From the NCBI GenBank assembly GCA_902626725.1, contig CACOGI010000001.1, positions 237,977 to 301,976 on the forward strand: a stretch of 64,000 nt of DNA, read 5' to 3'. Shown here piece after piece: positions 53,442 to 62,159 of this stretch. The notes under the pieces are model-generated. The model did no database searches, had not been told where the DNA came from, and saw nothing but the letters and a program-made list of their open reading frames with translations. Position 1 is the first letter of the stretch. Every line of letters begins with the position of its first letter. The translations under genes and the position numbers were made by a program. Source of the DNA: an uncultured Pelagibacteraceae bacterium. GTDB taxonomy: Bacteria; Pseudomonadota; Alphaproteobacteria; Pelagibacterales; Pelagibacteraceae.

Positions 53442-53672
53442 TTACCAGTCGGTAATATTGCTTTTATGATCATTTGGACCATGTCTTTTCCTTGAAAGTC
53501 TGTCAAGTTCATCACTTTCAGACTTTGCGGTTAAAACATGCCAACCAACCCATAAAATAATTGCAAGAATAACTAGCAATCCTTCTGAGGATCCAGCACC
53601 AGGATAAACAGCACCTGCAACTTCTTCTGCAGGCTTGTTCAGGTGATCGATCCAATTTGTGACTGTTGCCAT
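53442..53672 (-). CDS. 76-residue membrane protein downstream of amt
   Basis: I do not recognise this protein. It has a hydrophilic N-terminus (TNWIDHLNKPAEEVAGAVYP), a membrane helix (about residues 30-47, LLVILAIILWVGWHVL) and a charged tail with KSESDELDRLSRKRHGPNDH. The gene starts 12 bp after amt with an AAAGGAGAAAC ribosome-binding site and ends before a terminator. It may be an accessory of the ammonium transporter. Confidence 0.65.
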   Translation of the reverse strand: MATVTNWIDHLNKPAEEVAGAVYPGAGSSEGLLVILAIILWVGWHVLTAKSESDELDRLSRKRHGPNDHKSNITDW

Positions 53673-53684
53673 ATTGTTTCTCCT

Positions 53685-55085
53685 TTACCTAGTTGCTGAC
53701 GAAACAGCTCTTTCGTCTCTTTTAGCAGTTTCCATTATTTCATAGTCAAGTCCTGCAATCTCCACATCACGAGGTATTCTTAATTTACCCATTCCATGAA
53801 GAACTTTTGCAATAACATAACCTGGTATTAGTCCAAGAACCACGAACATAATTAATGCTCCTAGAAATTGTCCTAATGGGTTAATTGTAGCATAAGTTGT
53901 TCCGTCCCACATAGCACCAACACTGTAACCAGATGCTGGATAACCATTTAAGACAAAACCACATATTATTAGACCAATAAATCCAGCATAACCATGTACC
54001 GCAACTGCACCAACTGCATCATCAATTTTGAACTTACGTTCAACCCAGTAATGTAGTTTGTATGAAATCACAACACCGATCATACCAATAATCATTGCTT
54101 GAATTGGATGATATAAATCATTTCCAGCTGAAGCACATATGATACCTGCTAGACCACTTGAGTATGTCCAGAAAGGATCACCTTTAGCAATCCAATAACC
54201 AGCTAATAATCCCCCTGATAATGACATCAAGAAGTTAAAAGTAATACCACTCAGTGTAGTAGGTGTTACGTATATGTTTGTTGCTGTCCAATAACTTATG
54301 CCTTCCATACCGTACTCAGGTCCAAGATCAAAGATTGGTATATTACATGCTGCATAGAAACCCCAGAAACCAGTATAAATTAGAAATAGTCCAATTGTAA
54401 CTAACCAAGGATTTCTTGGTCCAATATTTCTTGGTTCACCGCTAGATGAAAATTTTCCAATTCTTGGTCCTAAAACCATAAGGACCCCTAAAGCAAATCC
54501 ACCCGCAATCGCGTGAATTACTCCCGATGCATATGCATCATGGTATCCTAGTAGTTTAAGCATCCAGCCATCAAAGTGCCATCCCCAAGCAGCATCAATT
54601 ACCCAGAACACTGAACCAATTGCAATTGCTAAAATTCCAAATGCAAAAGTTGTAATTCTTTCAATGATTGCTCCTGAAACGATGGAAGCAGCTGTCCAAG
54701 AGAATAAAAGGAATGCAGCCCAGAAGACACCAGAAATATGGTCTCCTAAGTTTACAGCCATTAAATCACTTGTTGCTTTATACCAAGTAGCACTAAATGC
54801 AGATTCATCTGTAATTAGAGCTGTACTTTCATTCATTATTGATGGTGCTAATCCCGGTCCCGTTGGGAAAGCCCAATAAATCCACCAACCAAATAAAAAC
54901 CAGGTTACTGTTACTAAAGGTATCAGCATTGTGTTTTTCATAAGAGTATGTTGGTGATGTTTGTATCGAGAAGCTCCAACTTCATACATACAGAAACCGA
55001 CGTGAATTAAAAACATCAGTACTACTGTCACCCAGTAGTAAAATTCTGTAAATATAGTAGTAAGAGCACCTAACTGATCAGTCAT
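53685..55085 (-). CDS. amt: Amt/MEP/Rh-family ammonium transporter
   Basis: This 466-residue protein has about eleven membrane helices and Amt features, among them the conserved DFAGG-like loop here reading ASGVIHAIAGGFALGVLMVLGP, the pore histidine region AVAVHGYAGFIGLIICGF and the C-terminal D-AG-like GLDYE in DVEIAGLDYEIMET. Several family motifs diverge from AmtB, which suggests a distinct subfamily; methylammonium uptake would fit the neighbouring genes. It has its own 124-bp upstream gap with a 7-bp inverted repeat at 55156-55181. No glnK lies next to it. Confidence 0.88.
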   Translation of the reverse strand: MTDQLGALTTIFTEFYYWVTVVLMFLIHVGFCMYEVGASRYKHHQHTLMKNTMLIPLVTVTWFLFGWWIYWAFPTGPGLAPSIMNESTALITDESAFSATWYKATSDLMAVNLGDHISGVFWAAFLLFSWTAASIVSGAIIERITTFAFGILAIAIGSVFWVIDAAWGWHFDGWMLKLLGYHDAYASGVIHAIAGGFALGVLMVLGPRIGKFSSSGEPRNIGPRNPWLVTIGLFLIYTGFWGFYAACNIPIFDLGPEYGMEGISYWTATNIYVTPTTLSGITFNFLMSLSGGLLAGYWIAKGDPFWTYSSGLAGIICASAGNDLYHPIQAMIIGMIGVVISYKLHYWVERKFKIDDAVGAVAVHGYAGFIGLIICGFVLNGYPASGYSVGAMWDGTTYATINPLGQFLGALIMFVVLGLIPGYVIAKVLHGMGKLRIPRDVEIAGLDYEIMETAKRDERAVSSATR

Positions 55086-55155
55086 ATCCTCTCTCCATAT
55101 TAGTTTATGAAACCCTATAAAATTTAAGAACGTGTGACAAATGAAACAATCTTCT

Positions 55156-55181
55156 AAAACCTACTATTGACACAAGGTTTT
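55156..55181. repeat. inverted repeat upstream of amt
   Basis: AAAACCT (55156-55162) and AGGTTTT (55175-55181) form a perfect 7-bp dyad with a 12-bp centre, about 70 bp upstream of the amt start. No U-run follows on the minus strand, so it is not a terminator of the preceding gene. It might be an operator. No sigma54-type GG-N10-GC promoter was seen nearby. Confidence 0.3.
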
Positions 55182-55209
55182 AAAAAAAAATCAACTTTAG
55201 ATTGTGTAA

Positions 55210-55626
55210 TTAAAATTTTAAGTATGCTTTTTTCAAATCAACAAGAGGATGTTTTGGAGACATTTGGAATTTCACTAAAAGCTCTCTAGCTATCATATCT
55301 CTATCTTGTTGATTATTTGGTAGCTTAATTGATTTAGGAATTGTAACCCAGCCATTTGCATTTCTACAAAATACAGCTGGTCTACCTTCTTCATATCCCA
55401 TATGAACATCTTCTAACCAATTTAAATCGTCCCATCCCATTGCTTCAATATATTTTTTTAGAAAAGGTGTTATCTTACTGTAGTCCGGAAGAAGATTAAC
55501 GTCATATCTATAACCAATAGATTGACCAATCATTTTTTCTCTAGCAGTTTCTTTTTTCTTTCCTAACTGTTGGTCTTTGACAGCAACTGATTTTGAAACT
55601 TTCTTTTTATTTTTTTTCTTAGCCAT
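55210..55626 (-). CDS. conserved hypothetical protein with lysine-rich N-terminus
   Basis: The 138-residue protein is not recognised. The first 8 residues (MAKKKNKK) are the same as those of the neighbouring GlxD-like protein, followed by more Lys and then a compact domain (YRYDVNLLPDYSKITPFLKK, EAMGWDDLNWLEDVHMGYEE, VFCRNANGWVTIPKSIKLP). It is 8 bp downstream of the GlxD-like gene and probably belongs with the N-methylglutamate synthase genes. Confidence 0.65.
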   Translation of the reverse strand: MAKKKNKKKVSKSVAVKDQQLGKKKETAREKMIGQSIGYRYDVNLLPDYSKITPFLKKYIEAMGWDDLNWLEDVHMGYEEGRPAVFCRNANGWVTIPKSIKLPNNQQDRDMIARELLVKFQMSPKHPLVDLKKAYLKF

Positions 55627-55634
55627 AATTATCT

Positions 55635-57053
55635 TTAAATTTTATGAAAGTTATCTACTCCAACGGTATAATTAGTTCCCGCTAAAGGAACTTTAGCTAA
55701 AGCTGAAGCTTCAGATGTTAGTGCAGCTAAATCTTCAGGTTCTAGAGAGTGAATATTCGTTTTTCCACATGCTCTAGCTAATAATTGAGCTTCAAGGGTC
55801 ATTGAATGTAGATAATTGTAAACTCTTAAAGCTGCATCATCAGGATTTAATCTAGCTCTTAATTTAGGATCTTGTGTTGCAACACCCACTGGACATCTAC
55901 CAGTATGGCAGTGATAACACTCACCAGCTTTTACACCCATTTCTTTTTCAAAATTTGCTTCTGGAATATCTTTATTACAGTTAAGTGCAATCATGGAGCC
56001 CGTTCCGATTGCAATAGCATCAGCGCCTAAAGCTAAAGCTTTTGCCATATCAGCACCATCTCTTACACCACCTGCATAAATTAAAGTTACTTTTCCAGTT
56101 TTACCCACATCATCTAATGCTCTTCTAGCTTCTCTAATTGCTGCAATACCAGGAATACCAGTATTAGCTGCTGCAATGTGTGGTCCAGCCCCTGTTGATC
56201 CTTCCATACCATCAAGGTAAATAGAATCAGGATCACATTTTGCTGCCATACGTACGTCATCATAAACTTTTGATGCACCTAATTTTAATTGAATTGGAAC
56301 TTTATTTTTTGTTAATTGTCTTAACTCTTCTACTTTTAATGCTAAATCATCTGGACCTAACCAATCAGGATGTCTTGCAGGAGATCTTTGGTCAATACCT
56401 GACGGAAGCGATCTCATTTCAGCTACCTGGTCAGTAACTTTTTGACCCATCAAATGTCCTCCCATTCCAACTTTTTGTCCTTGACCAATAAAAACTTCTA
56501 TTCCATCTGCAAGTTGCGCATGATGTGGGTTAAATCCATATCTTGATTGAATACATTGATAGAACCATTTTTCCGAATATCTTCTCTCATCAGGTATCAT
56601 TCCACCTTCACCTGAACACGTTGCGCTTCCAGCCATCGTTGCTCCTCTTGCAAGAGCAGTTTTAGCTTCGTAAGATAATGCTCCAAAACTCATACCGGTA
56701 ATATAAACTGGTATATCTAATTCAATTGGATTTTCACATCTTGGACCAATTACAGTCTTGGTTTCACATTTTTCTCTGTATCCCTCAATTACAAATCTTG
56801 TAAGTGTACCTGGCAAGAAAACTAAATCATCAAAAGTTGGAATTTTTTTCATTAATGCCATTCCACGCATTCTGTATCTTCCTAATTGAGATTTTATATG
56901 AATGTCATCAATTACATCTGGAGTAAAAATAGCATTGTGCCCTAATAGACTTTTATTTCTTCCACCATTAGAACTTAAATGAACATCGGCTTTTCCACCA
57001 ACATTACCATTCTTTTTTATTTTACCATTTTTTTTATTCTTTTTCTTTGCCAT
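55635..57053 (-). CDS. mgsC: GlxD/MgsC-like FMN-binding glutamate synthase domain protein
   Basis: The 472-residue protein equals the central FMN-binding synthase domain of glutamate synthase. Visible: TGMSFGALSYEAKTALARGA, SGEGGMIPDERRYSEKWFYQ, QLKLGASKVYDDVRMAAKCD, and DGMEGSTGAGPHIAAANTGI near the flavin site, with GECYHCHTGRCPVGVATQDP (Cys cluster) towards the C-terminus. With the two following minus-strand partners it would transfer the glutamyl group in N-methylglutamate synthase (MgsABC) or in a Glx-type synthase. An N-terminal lysine-rich extension (about 25 residues) is unusual. Confidence 0.85.
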   Translation of the reverse strand: MAKKKNKKNGKIKKNGNVGGKADVHLSSNGGRNKSLLGHNAIFTPDVIDDIHIKSQLGRYRMRGMALMKKIPTFDDLVFLPGTLTRFVIEGYREKCETKTVIGPRCENPIELDIPVYITGMSFGALSYEAKTALARGATMAGSATCSGEGGMIPDERRYSEKWFYQCIQSRYGFNPHHAQLADGIEVFIGQGQKVGMGGHLMGQKVTDQVAEMRSLPSGIDQRSPARHPDWLGPDDLALKVEELRQLTKNKVPIQLKLGASKVYDDVRMAAKCDPDSIYLDGMEGSTGAGPHIAAANTGIPGIAAIREARRALDDVGKTGKVTLIYAGGVRDGADMAKALALGADAIAIGTGSMIALNCNKDIPEANFEKEMGVKAGECYHCHTGRCPVGVATQDPKLRARLNPDDAALRVYNYLHSMTLEAQLLARACGKTNIHSLEPEDLAALTSEASALAKVPLAGTNYTVGVDNFHKI

Positions 57054-57907
57054 TAAATTGCTCCTTTTTTCTCAGTAGGTTCTAAATTATCGTAGTTCCA
57101 AAGTTTTTTACCAGCTACTATTTTTTTCATTTTACTCACATCAAAATTTTCACCGATTTCAGCAACCTTTAATTTACGTTTTAACCAATCTTGATCACTT
57201 TTTGTCAATTCGGCGTCTACAGCATCACTACCATAAGAGCCAATTTCTCCACCTACGAAAATTGTCCCATCATACATAGAGTCGCCCAAATTAATCCCAA
57301 CATCACCAAGTATAATTATTCTACCTCTTTGCATCATAAAACCTGTAAAAGCACCAGCATCTCCACCAATAATTATTGTTCCACCTTTCATATCAATACC
57401 AGTTCTGGCACCAACACTACCTTTACAAATCAAGTCTCCGCCTCTAATTGCAGCCCCAAAACACGATCCTGCATTTTTTTCTATCACTACTTTACCAGCC
57501 ATTAAATTTTCAGCACAAGACCAACCAACTCTTCCATTGATTCGAACTGTCGGTCCATCGCAAGAGCCTATTCCAAAGTAGCCTAAGCTGCCTTCAAAAA
57601 TCAAATTTAGTTTATTTAAAATTCCAACGCCTATACTATGTTTACCTTGAGGGTTTTTAATAACAATAGTTCCATAACCTTGGCCCATTAAATTATCTAT
57701 TTCTTTATTAGCCTCTGCTGCTGTCATGTCTTTAACATCTAAATCAGTTCTTTTATTAAAATCTACGTCGTAAGTTCCAAAATAATAAAAATTTTCTGCT
57801 TCATCAGGATTAAAAAACTTTTGTTGTGTTCTACCAGTTAGAACTTCTGTATGCATACCCATAGCCTGGGCTTTAGTTTTTTTTGTGACGTTTTTTAAAT
57901 TTGCCAT
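57053..57907 (-). CDS. mgsB: GlxC/MgsB-like beta-helix subunit (GltB C-terminal domain)
   Basis: The 284-residue protein matches the GXGXG beta-helix domain of glutamate synthase: IRGGDLICKGSVGARTGIDM, KGGTIIIGGDAGAFTGFMMQ and RGRIIILGDVGINLGDSMYD are successive turns. It lies between the amidotransferase (13-bp overlap) and FMN subunit (one shared base), as in glxBCD/mgsABC operons. Confidence 0.88.
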   Translation of the reverse strand: MANLKNVTKKTKAQAMGMHTEVLTGRTQQKFFNPDEAENFYYFGTYDVDFNKRTDLDVKDMTAAEANKEIDNLMGQGYGTIVIKNPQGKHSIGVGILNKLNLIFEGSLGYFGIGSCDGPTVRINGRVGWSCAENLMAGKVVIEKNAGSCFGAAIRGGDLICKGSVGARTGIDMKGGTIIIGGDAGAFTGFMMQRGRIIILGDVGINLGDSMYDGTIFVGGEIGSYGSDAVDAELTKSDQDWLKRKLKVAEIGENFDVSKMKKIVAGKKLWNYDNLEPTEKKGAI

Positions 57908-58839
57908 ACTTTAACCTCTCCATCAAATGGATCATATGTATCAATCTCTTGTGGTAAAATTGATCTAATTGCTATTTCTTCAGAGCCCATTGCCACTAAA
58001 TCATCTGACTCATATAAAACTAGCGGTTTAGCAGCCATAGTATCTTTTGCCATACCTAAAGAGTCTTTTGTTGCTACAAAGTAAGTGAAAACTCCATCTA
58101 AACCTGTAAGAGATTCTTTCATACCTTCTTCTAACGAAGCACCATCTCTCATTTTCTCTGCTAAATAAACAGCAATAAGTTCAGAGTCACACTCAGACAT
58201 AAATCTCATTCCTTTATTTTCTAAAGCACGTCTATTATTCCAATAATTAGTTAATTGTCCGTTATGAACTACCGATACATCACTAAATGGGTAGCCCCAA
58301 AAAGGATGAGCTGATTTTATATCCACACCAGACTCCGTTGCCATTCTAGCATGACCAATTGCATGGGTACCGACAAGTTTATCTAAATTATATCTGTCAC
58401 ATACCATTTTAGCATTTCCAAGATCTTTTATTACCTCTAAAGATTTGCCCATAGAAAGTATCTCAACACCAGGAATACTTTCAATTTTTTGTGAGAATTC
58501 CAATAAATCTTTTTTATCATATTGAATTTCATATCTAAGAGAGTAGGGAAGAGTTCTTTCTTCTTTAACAATTTTTGCTCCCATCTCAGCAAGGTAATTA
58601 TCTACCATTTTTTTTCTTTCATCATAAACAGAAACATCTTCAGCAATCGATGTACTTCCTTCACCAACGTTTTCACCAACTTTAAATCTCATAATGAAAT
58701 TTTTTCCGTCGGTATCGCCATATAAAGCGTAACCTGTTGAGTCTTCTCCTCTGTGTTTTAATGCCTGCAACATTCCTTGTAGCTCATGACCAACTTTTGA
58801 AGATTTTCCTCTATGAATTAATCCCGCTATTCCGCACAT
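57895..58839 (-). CDS. mgsA: GlxB/MgsA-like class II glutamine amidotransferase
   Basis: This N-terminal nucleophile amidotransferase (314 residues) begins MCGIAGLIHRGKSS with the catalytic Cys2, followed by LKHRGEDSTGYALY, GHARMATESGVDIKSAHPFW and VVHNGQLTNYWNNR, the glutaminase pocket. In MgsABC it would supply the amide-handling site. The start is clear, with GAGAGGCAAAGTAT just before the ATG. Confidence 0.88.
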   Translation of the reverse strand: MCGIAGLIHRGKSSKVGHELQGMLQALKHRGEDSTGYALYGDTDGKNFIMRFKVGENVGEGSTSIAEDVSVYDERKKMVDNYLAEMGAKIVKEERTLPYSLRYEIQYDKKDLLEFSQKIESIPGVEILSMGKSLEVIKDLGNAKMVCDRYNLDKLVGTHAIGHARMATESGVDIKSAHPFWGYPFSDVSVVHNGQLTNYWNNRRALENKGMRFMSECDSELIAVYLAEKMRDGASLEEGMKESLTGLDGVFTYFVATKDSLGMAKDTMAAKPLVLYESDDLVAMGSEEIAIRSILPQEIDTYDPFDGEVKVWQI

Positions 58840-58864
58840 ATACTTTGCCTCTCTGTCTATATTA

Positions 58865-60334
58865 TTATGGTAAACAATCTAAATAAGTATCTAGATCCCA
58901 TTGAGTTGTTGCTCCCAAAAATCTTTCCCATTCATCATTTTTATACCAGTGGAAAACTTTATACATTTCATCTGGCATAGCAGATTTGATAACTTCATCC
59001 TCAGATAGTCTTTCTAAAGCTTCGCCTAAACTTAAAGGAAGTTTTTTAACATCTTTACCAGCTTTTTGAGCTTCATAAATATTTCTAGACTCTGGATCTG
59101 CTGGTTTCATCTTATTACTTATTCCGTGATCGCAAGCTTTTAGTAAAGCTGCACCTAATAAATAAGGATTGTGCATAGAATCAACTGATCTATATTCAAA
59201 TCTTCCAGGAGCAGAAACTCTTAATCCACAAGTTCTGTTCTGGTATCCCCAGTCAGCATAAACAGGTGCCCAAAAACCTTGATCCCATAATCTTCTATAT
59301 GAATTTACAGTTGATGAACCTAGTGCAGTTAAAGCTGGCAAGTGTTCCATTATACCAGCAATTGATTGTAAACCTATTTTACCTGGTAATTGCATATCTT
59401 TTGTATCAGGCATAAAAGTATTTGTTCCACCTTCAACATAACCAAAAACTTCTTCAACAGCTGGTAAATTTTTATGACCAAGTTTGTTTATTTTTACTTT
59501 TCCGCCTTTCCATAAAGACATATTGGTATGACAACCACTCGCCGATACACCCATGAAAGGTTTAGTCATAAAACATGCAATCAAATTATGTTCTCTTGCA
59601 ACTTGTGCACAAATTTGTCTATAAGTTGATAGTCTATCAGCATTTCTTAAAACATTATCATAAGTCCAGTTTAGTTCTAATTGACCAGGAGCATCTTCAT
59701 GATCACCTTGAATCATATCCAGACCCATAGCTTTAGAATACTCAATTACTTTCATGAAAACCGGTCTTAAAGACTCAAATTGATCGATATGATAACAGAA
59801 TGGTTTAGAAAAACCTTTTCCAGTAGGAGTTCCATCTTCATTTTTTGTAAGCCACATCATTTCAGGCTCTGTTCCAACTCTTAACTCAAGTCCATGTTTC
59901 TTTTCAAATTCTTCCATGAAAATTCTTAAATTACCTCTACAGTCAGAAGTTAAATGTCCACCTGGATTTTGTCTTTCCTCTCTATTTCTAAAACATGTTA
60001 CAAATACTCTTCCAACTCTTTTATCCCAAGGTAATTGGCAAAAAGTTTCTGGATCAGGAATACCAACCAGCTCCATAGCCTCTGGACCATATCCAATATA
60101 GTTATTATGACGATCTAAAAATAAGTTTGCTGTTGCTCCGTAAACTAATTGAAAACCTTTTTCTGCAGTTCTTTCCCAATGATCTGCTGGAATTCCTTTT
60201 CCAACAACTCTACCTGTTACTGAAATAAATTGATAATAAATATATGTTATTCCTAATTCGTTAATTTTTTCTCTTACTTTTTTTACTAATTTGTCTCTTC
60301 CCGGACGGTTAACATGTTTTTCAAGATCAGTCAT
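58865..60334 (-). CDS. second glutamine synthetase-family ligase, substrate uncertain
   Basis: The enzyme (489 residues) has the GS catalytic core: EPEMMWLTKNEDG with Glu ligand, GDHEDAPGQLELNWTYDNVL, GVSASGCHTNMSLW and GRFEYRSVDSMHNPYLLGAA (shown in part). The N-terminus (YIYYQFISVTGRVVGKGIPA) and length differ from the GmaS-like protein at 51881-53206, so the two are not recent duplicates. It sits immediately upstream of mgsA. It could be a glutamine synthetase for ammonia or a second gamma-glutamylamide ligase. A GAGGGGA ribosome-binding site precedes the ATG. Confidence 0.78.
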   Translation of the reverse strand: MTDLEKHVNRPGRDKLVKKVREKINELGITYIYYQFISVTGRVVGKGIPADHWERTAEKGFQLVYGATANLFLDRHNNYIGYGPEAMELVGIPDPETFCQLPWDKRVGRVFVTCFRNREERQNPGGHLTSDCRGNLRIFMEEFEKKHGLELRVGTEPEMMWLTKNEDGTPTGKGFSKPFCYHIDQFESLRPVFMKVIEYSKAMGLDMIQGDHEDAPGQLELNWTYDNVLRNADRLSTYRQICAQVAREHNLIACFMTKPFMGVSASGCHTNMSLWKGGKVKINKLGHKNLPAVEEVFGYVEGGTNTFMPDTKDMQLPGKIGLQSIAGIMEHLPALTALGSSTVNSYRRLWDQGFWAPVYADWGYQNRTCGLRVSAPGRFEYRSVDSMHNPYLLGAALLKACDHGISNKMKPADPESRNIYEAQKAGKDVKKLPLSLGEALERLSEDEVIKSAMPDEMYKVFHWYKNDEWERFLGATTQWDLDTYLDCLP

Positions 60335-60401
60335 TTTCCCCTCAATGAATTATATTTATTCAAACGTAGCTGAAAATTTTATTTGTGTCTAGGCTTGAAG
60401 T

Positions 60402-61727
60402 TTAACTCCAAGGAAACGGACTGTTCGAAGTAGGGTGAAGTTCTCCCTTCTCGTAACGGTTGAATCTAAACGGTTTCAATAAATCACTCTCAGTACCAAG
60501 AATTTCTTTTGCAACTAGTTCTCCAACTCCAATCATTTTATACCCATGGTTTGCATCAGCAATCATGTAAACGTTTTCAAAAAATCTATCAAAGATTGGG
60601 AATGAGTCTGGCGTCATACATCCAAGACCACCAGATGGGCCTTTTCTATATAAATCAGATTTTCCCTCAAATCTTTTTTGGCAATGTGCTAAAGCTGAAC
60701 ACCACATTTCACTAAATGCATCTGTTGTTTGATATTCTGGTGACTCTATTCCATAAGGATCAACATTCACTTCATCGAAATGTTTTTTTACAATATAAGG
60801 AGAAGTACCTCCTTGAACACCCAAACCTTCAATATCAGGTTTGTAATAAATTCCCCATATTTTATCTGTAATTAATTTTTTTGTTTTATCTGAATATAAT
60901 GGAGCCGTAGAGTCAACGTGAACTACAGGTGGTTGTTTACCATCATTTGTTTTCAAAAAATCTGGTTCTACACCAATTACACCTTCTTGTAACATCCAGT
61001 AAGTCCACATATCAGTGACATGTATTTTTCCATCTTTCCCTTTAATGTTTGCAGTTTTTGGTAGTTCTAACATGTTCCAAAAATCTCTTGCCCATGGTCC
61101 TGCTCCAATTACCACTTGTTCACAGTCAATAGTGCCTTTATCAGTTTCTACACCTGTCACTGCTTTACTATTACTTCCTCTTTTAAAACCTGTTACTTTT
61201 ACACCCTTCATAACTTGAACGCCGTTTGAAGTAGATTTATTTTCTAATGCTTTAATCGAGTCTTTATTAAACGCATAACCACCTTTTTTTTCATGAAGCA
61301 CTGATGTAATACCCTGTGCTTGCCAATCATCAAACATACCTTTCATGTATTTCATACAATCTTTTTCACCTTCAATGAATTCAGACTCATAGCCTATTGC
61401 TTTTTGTTGTTCGTAAATTGTTGCAACATCTTTATGCATAACTTCTGGAGAAATTTGTAAATATCCAACAGCATTATATTTAAATGCTTTTGGATCACTT
61501 TCCCAAACTGAAACTGAATGAGCCATCAATTCTCTCATTGCTGGCTGGAAATAATTATTTCTTACAACACCACAAGCTATTCCACTTGCACCTGCAGCAG
61601 TATCTTTCTTTTCTAAAACTACAATGTCACCTGGATTTTTATATGTTTCTGATAATTTCCATGCAGTACTTAAACCGTGGATACCTCCACCGATTATAAC
61701 AACTTTTGCTTTTGTCGGTAATGACAT
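60402..61727 (-). CDS. FAD-dependent amine oxidoreductase, sarcosine oxidase beta-subunit-like
   Basis: This DAO-fold enzyme (441 residues from ATG 61727; GTG 61733 also possible) has the FAD motif VVIIGGGIHGLSTAWKLSET (shown), GASGIACGVVRNNYF near the covalent-flavin region of sarcosine oxidases, and the C-terminal SGGLGCMTPDSFPIFDRF followed by DANHGYKMIGVGELVA. It lies in the TMAO/methylamine cluster, so it may oxidise N-methylglutamate or another secondary amine. Genes for the small subunits (SoxD/G-like) of N-methylglutamate dehydrogenase are not adjacent. Confidence 0.8.
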   Translation of the reverse strand: MSLPTKAKVVIIGGGIHGLSTAWKLSETYKNPGDIVVLEKKDTAAGASGIACGVVRNNYFQPAMRELMAHSVSVWESDPKAFKYNAVGYLQISPEVMHKDVATIYEQQKAIGYESEFIEGEKDCMKYMKGMFDDWQAQGITSVLHEKKGGYAFNKDSIKALENKSTSNGVQVMKGVKVTGFKRGSNSKAVTGVETDKGTIDCEQVVIGAGPWARDFWNMLELPKTANIKGKDGKIHVTDMWTYWMLQEGVIGVEPDFLKTNDGKQPPVVHVDSTAPLYSDKTKKLITDKIWGIYYKPDIEGLGVQGGTSPYIVKKHFDEVNVDPYGIESPEYQTTDAFSEMWCSALAHCQKRFEGKSDLYRKGPSGGLGCMTPDSFPIFDRFFENVYMIADANHGYKMIGVGELVAKEILGTESDLLKPFRFNRYEKGELHPTSNSPFPWS

Positions 61728-61760
61728 AAACACATCTTTATTTTTCGTGCGACGTAAATA

Positions 61761-61789
61761 TATAATTTTTTATATATATAAAAATTATA
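61761..61789. repeat. AT-rich inverted repeat between the amine oxidoreductase and the winged-helix-like gene
   Basis: TATAATTTTT (61761-61770) and AAAAATTATA (61780-61789) are perfectly complementary around a 9-nt TATATATAT loop. It lies upstream of the oxidoreductase start and after the winged-helix-like gene. It could act as a weak terminator or a protein-binding site, but such AT palindromes arise easily at this base composition. Confidence 0.3.
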
Positions 61790-61808
61790 AGTAATAAATT
61801 ATATAACT

Positions 61809-62159
61809 TTAAAAACTAAGATTTTTAAGAGTTTCAATATATTGGTTGAATTCTGAAATAAATGACTCACTTGGTTTTATGTGTTTTTTTCTTTGATCAC
61901 CTGATGTTCTTTCAAGAAAAAAGAACCCCTTTTCACAAGCCTCATTTATCATTAAAGCAGATTTCGGCCGAGATGTTTTGAATAATTTTGTCTTTAATTC
62001 TTCTACTGTTAGATTTTCTTTATATTTATAAGCATGCATTACAAGAAGCATCATATGATAATGTGAGGGTGATTTCCTAAAAAAGTAATTACTAGACATA
62101 TGAGATAGCTTCATTTGATCTTCCCAAAACTCTAATAAATCTTTTGTAGTTTTTGCCAT
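61809..62159 (-). CDS. small protein, possibly winged-helix (MarR-like), coupled to tdm
   Basis: I do not recognise the family with certainty. The 116-residue soluble protein has the helical pattern of a winged helix: SHYHMMLLVMHAYKYKENLT, VEELKTKLFKTSRPKSALMI (recognition-helix-like), then a beta-wing candidate KGFFFLERTSGDQRKKHIKP. Its start shares an A with the tdm stop (TAATG), so it is translated with TMAO demethylase. A regulator or an accessory protein for the methylamine genes is the likely role; this is inference. Confidence 0.55.
   Translation of the reverse strand: MAKTTKDLLEFWEDQMKLSHMSSNYFFRKSPSHYHMMLLVMHAYKYKENLTVEELKTKLFKTSRPKSALMINEACEKGFFFLERTSGDQRKKHIKPSESFISEFNQYIETLKNLSF

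Noticed and set aside
55086..55209. NtrC/sigma54 promoter for amt
   Set aside because: No TGGCAC-N5-TTGC type element could be found in the gap; control must be by other means or leader-based.
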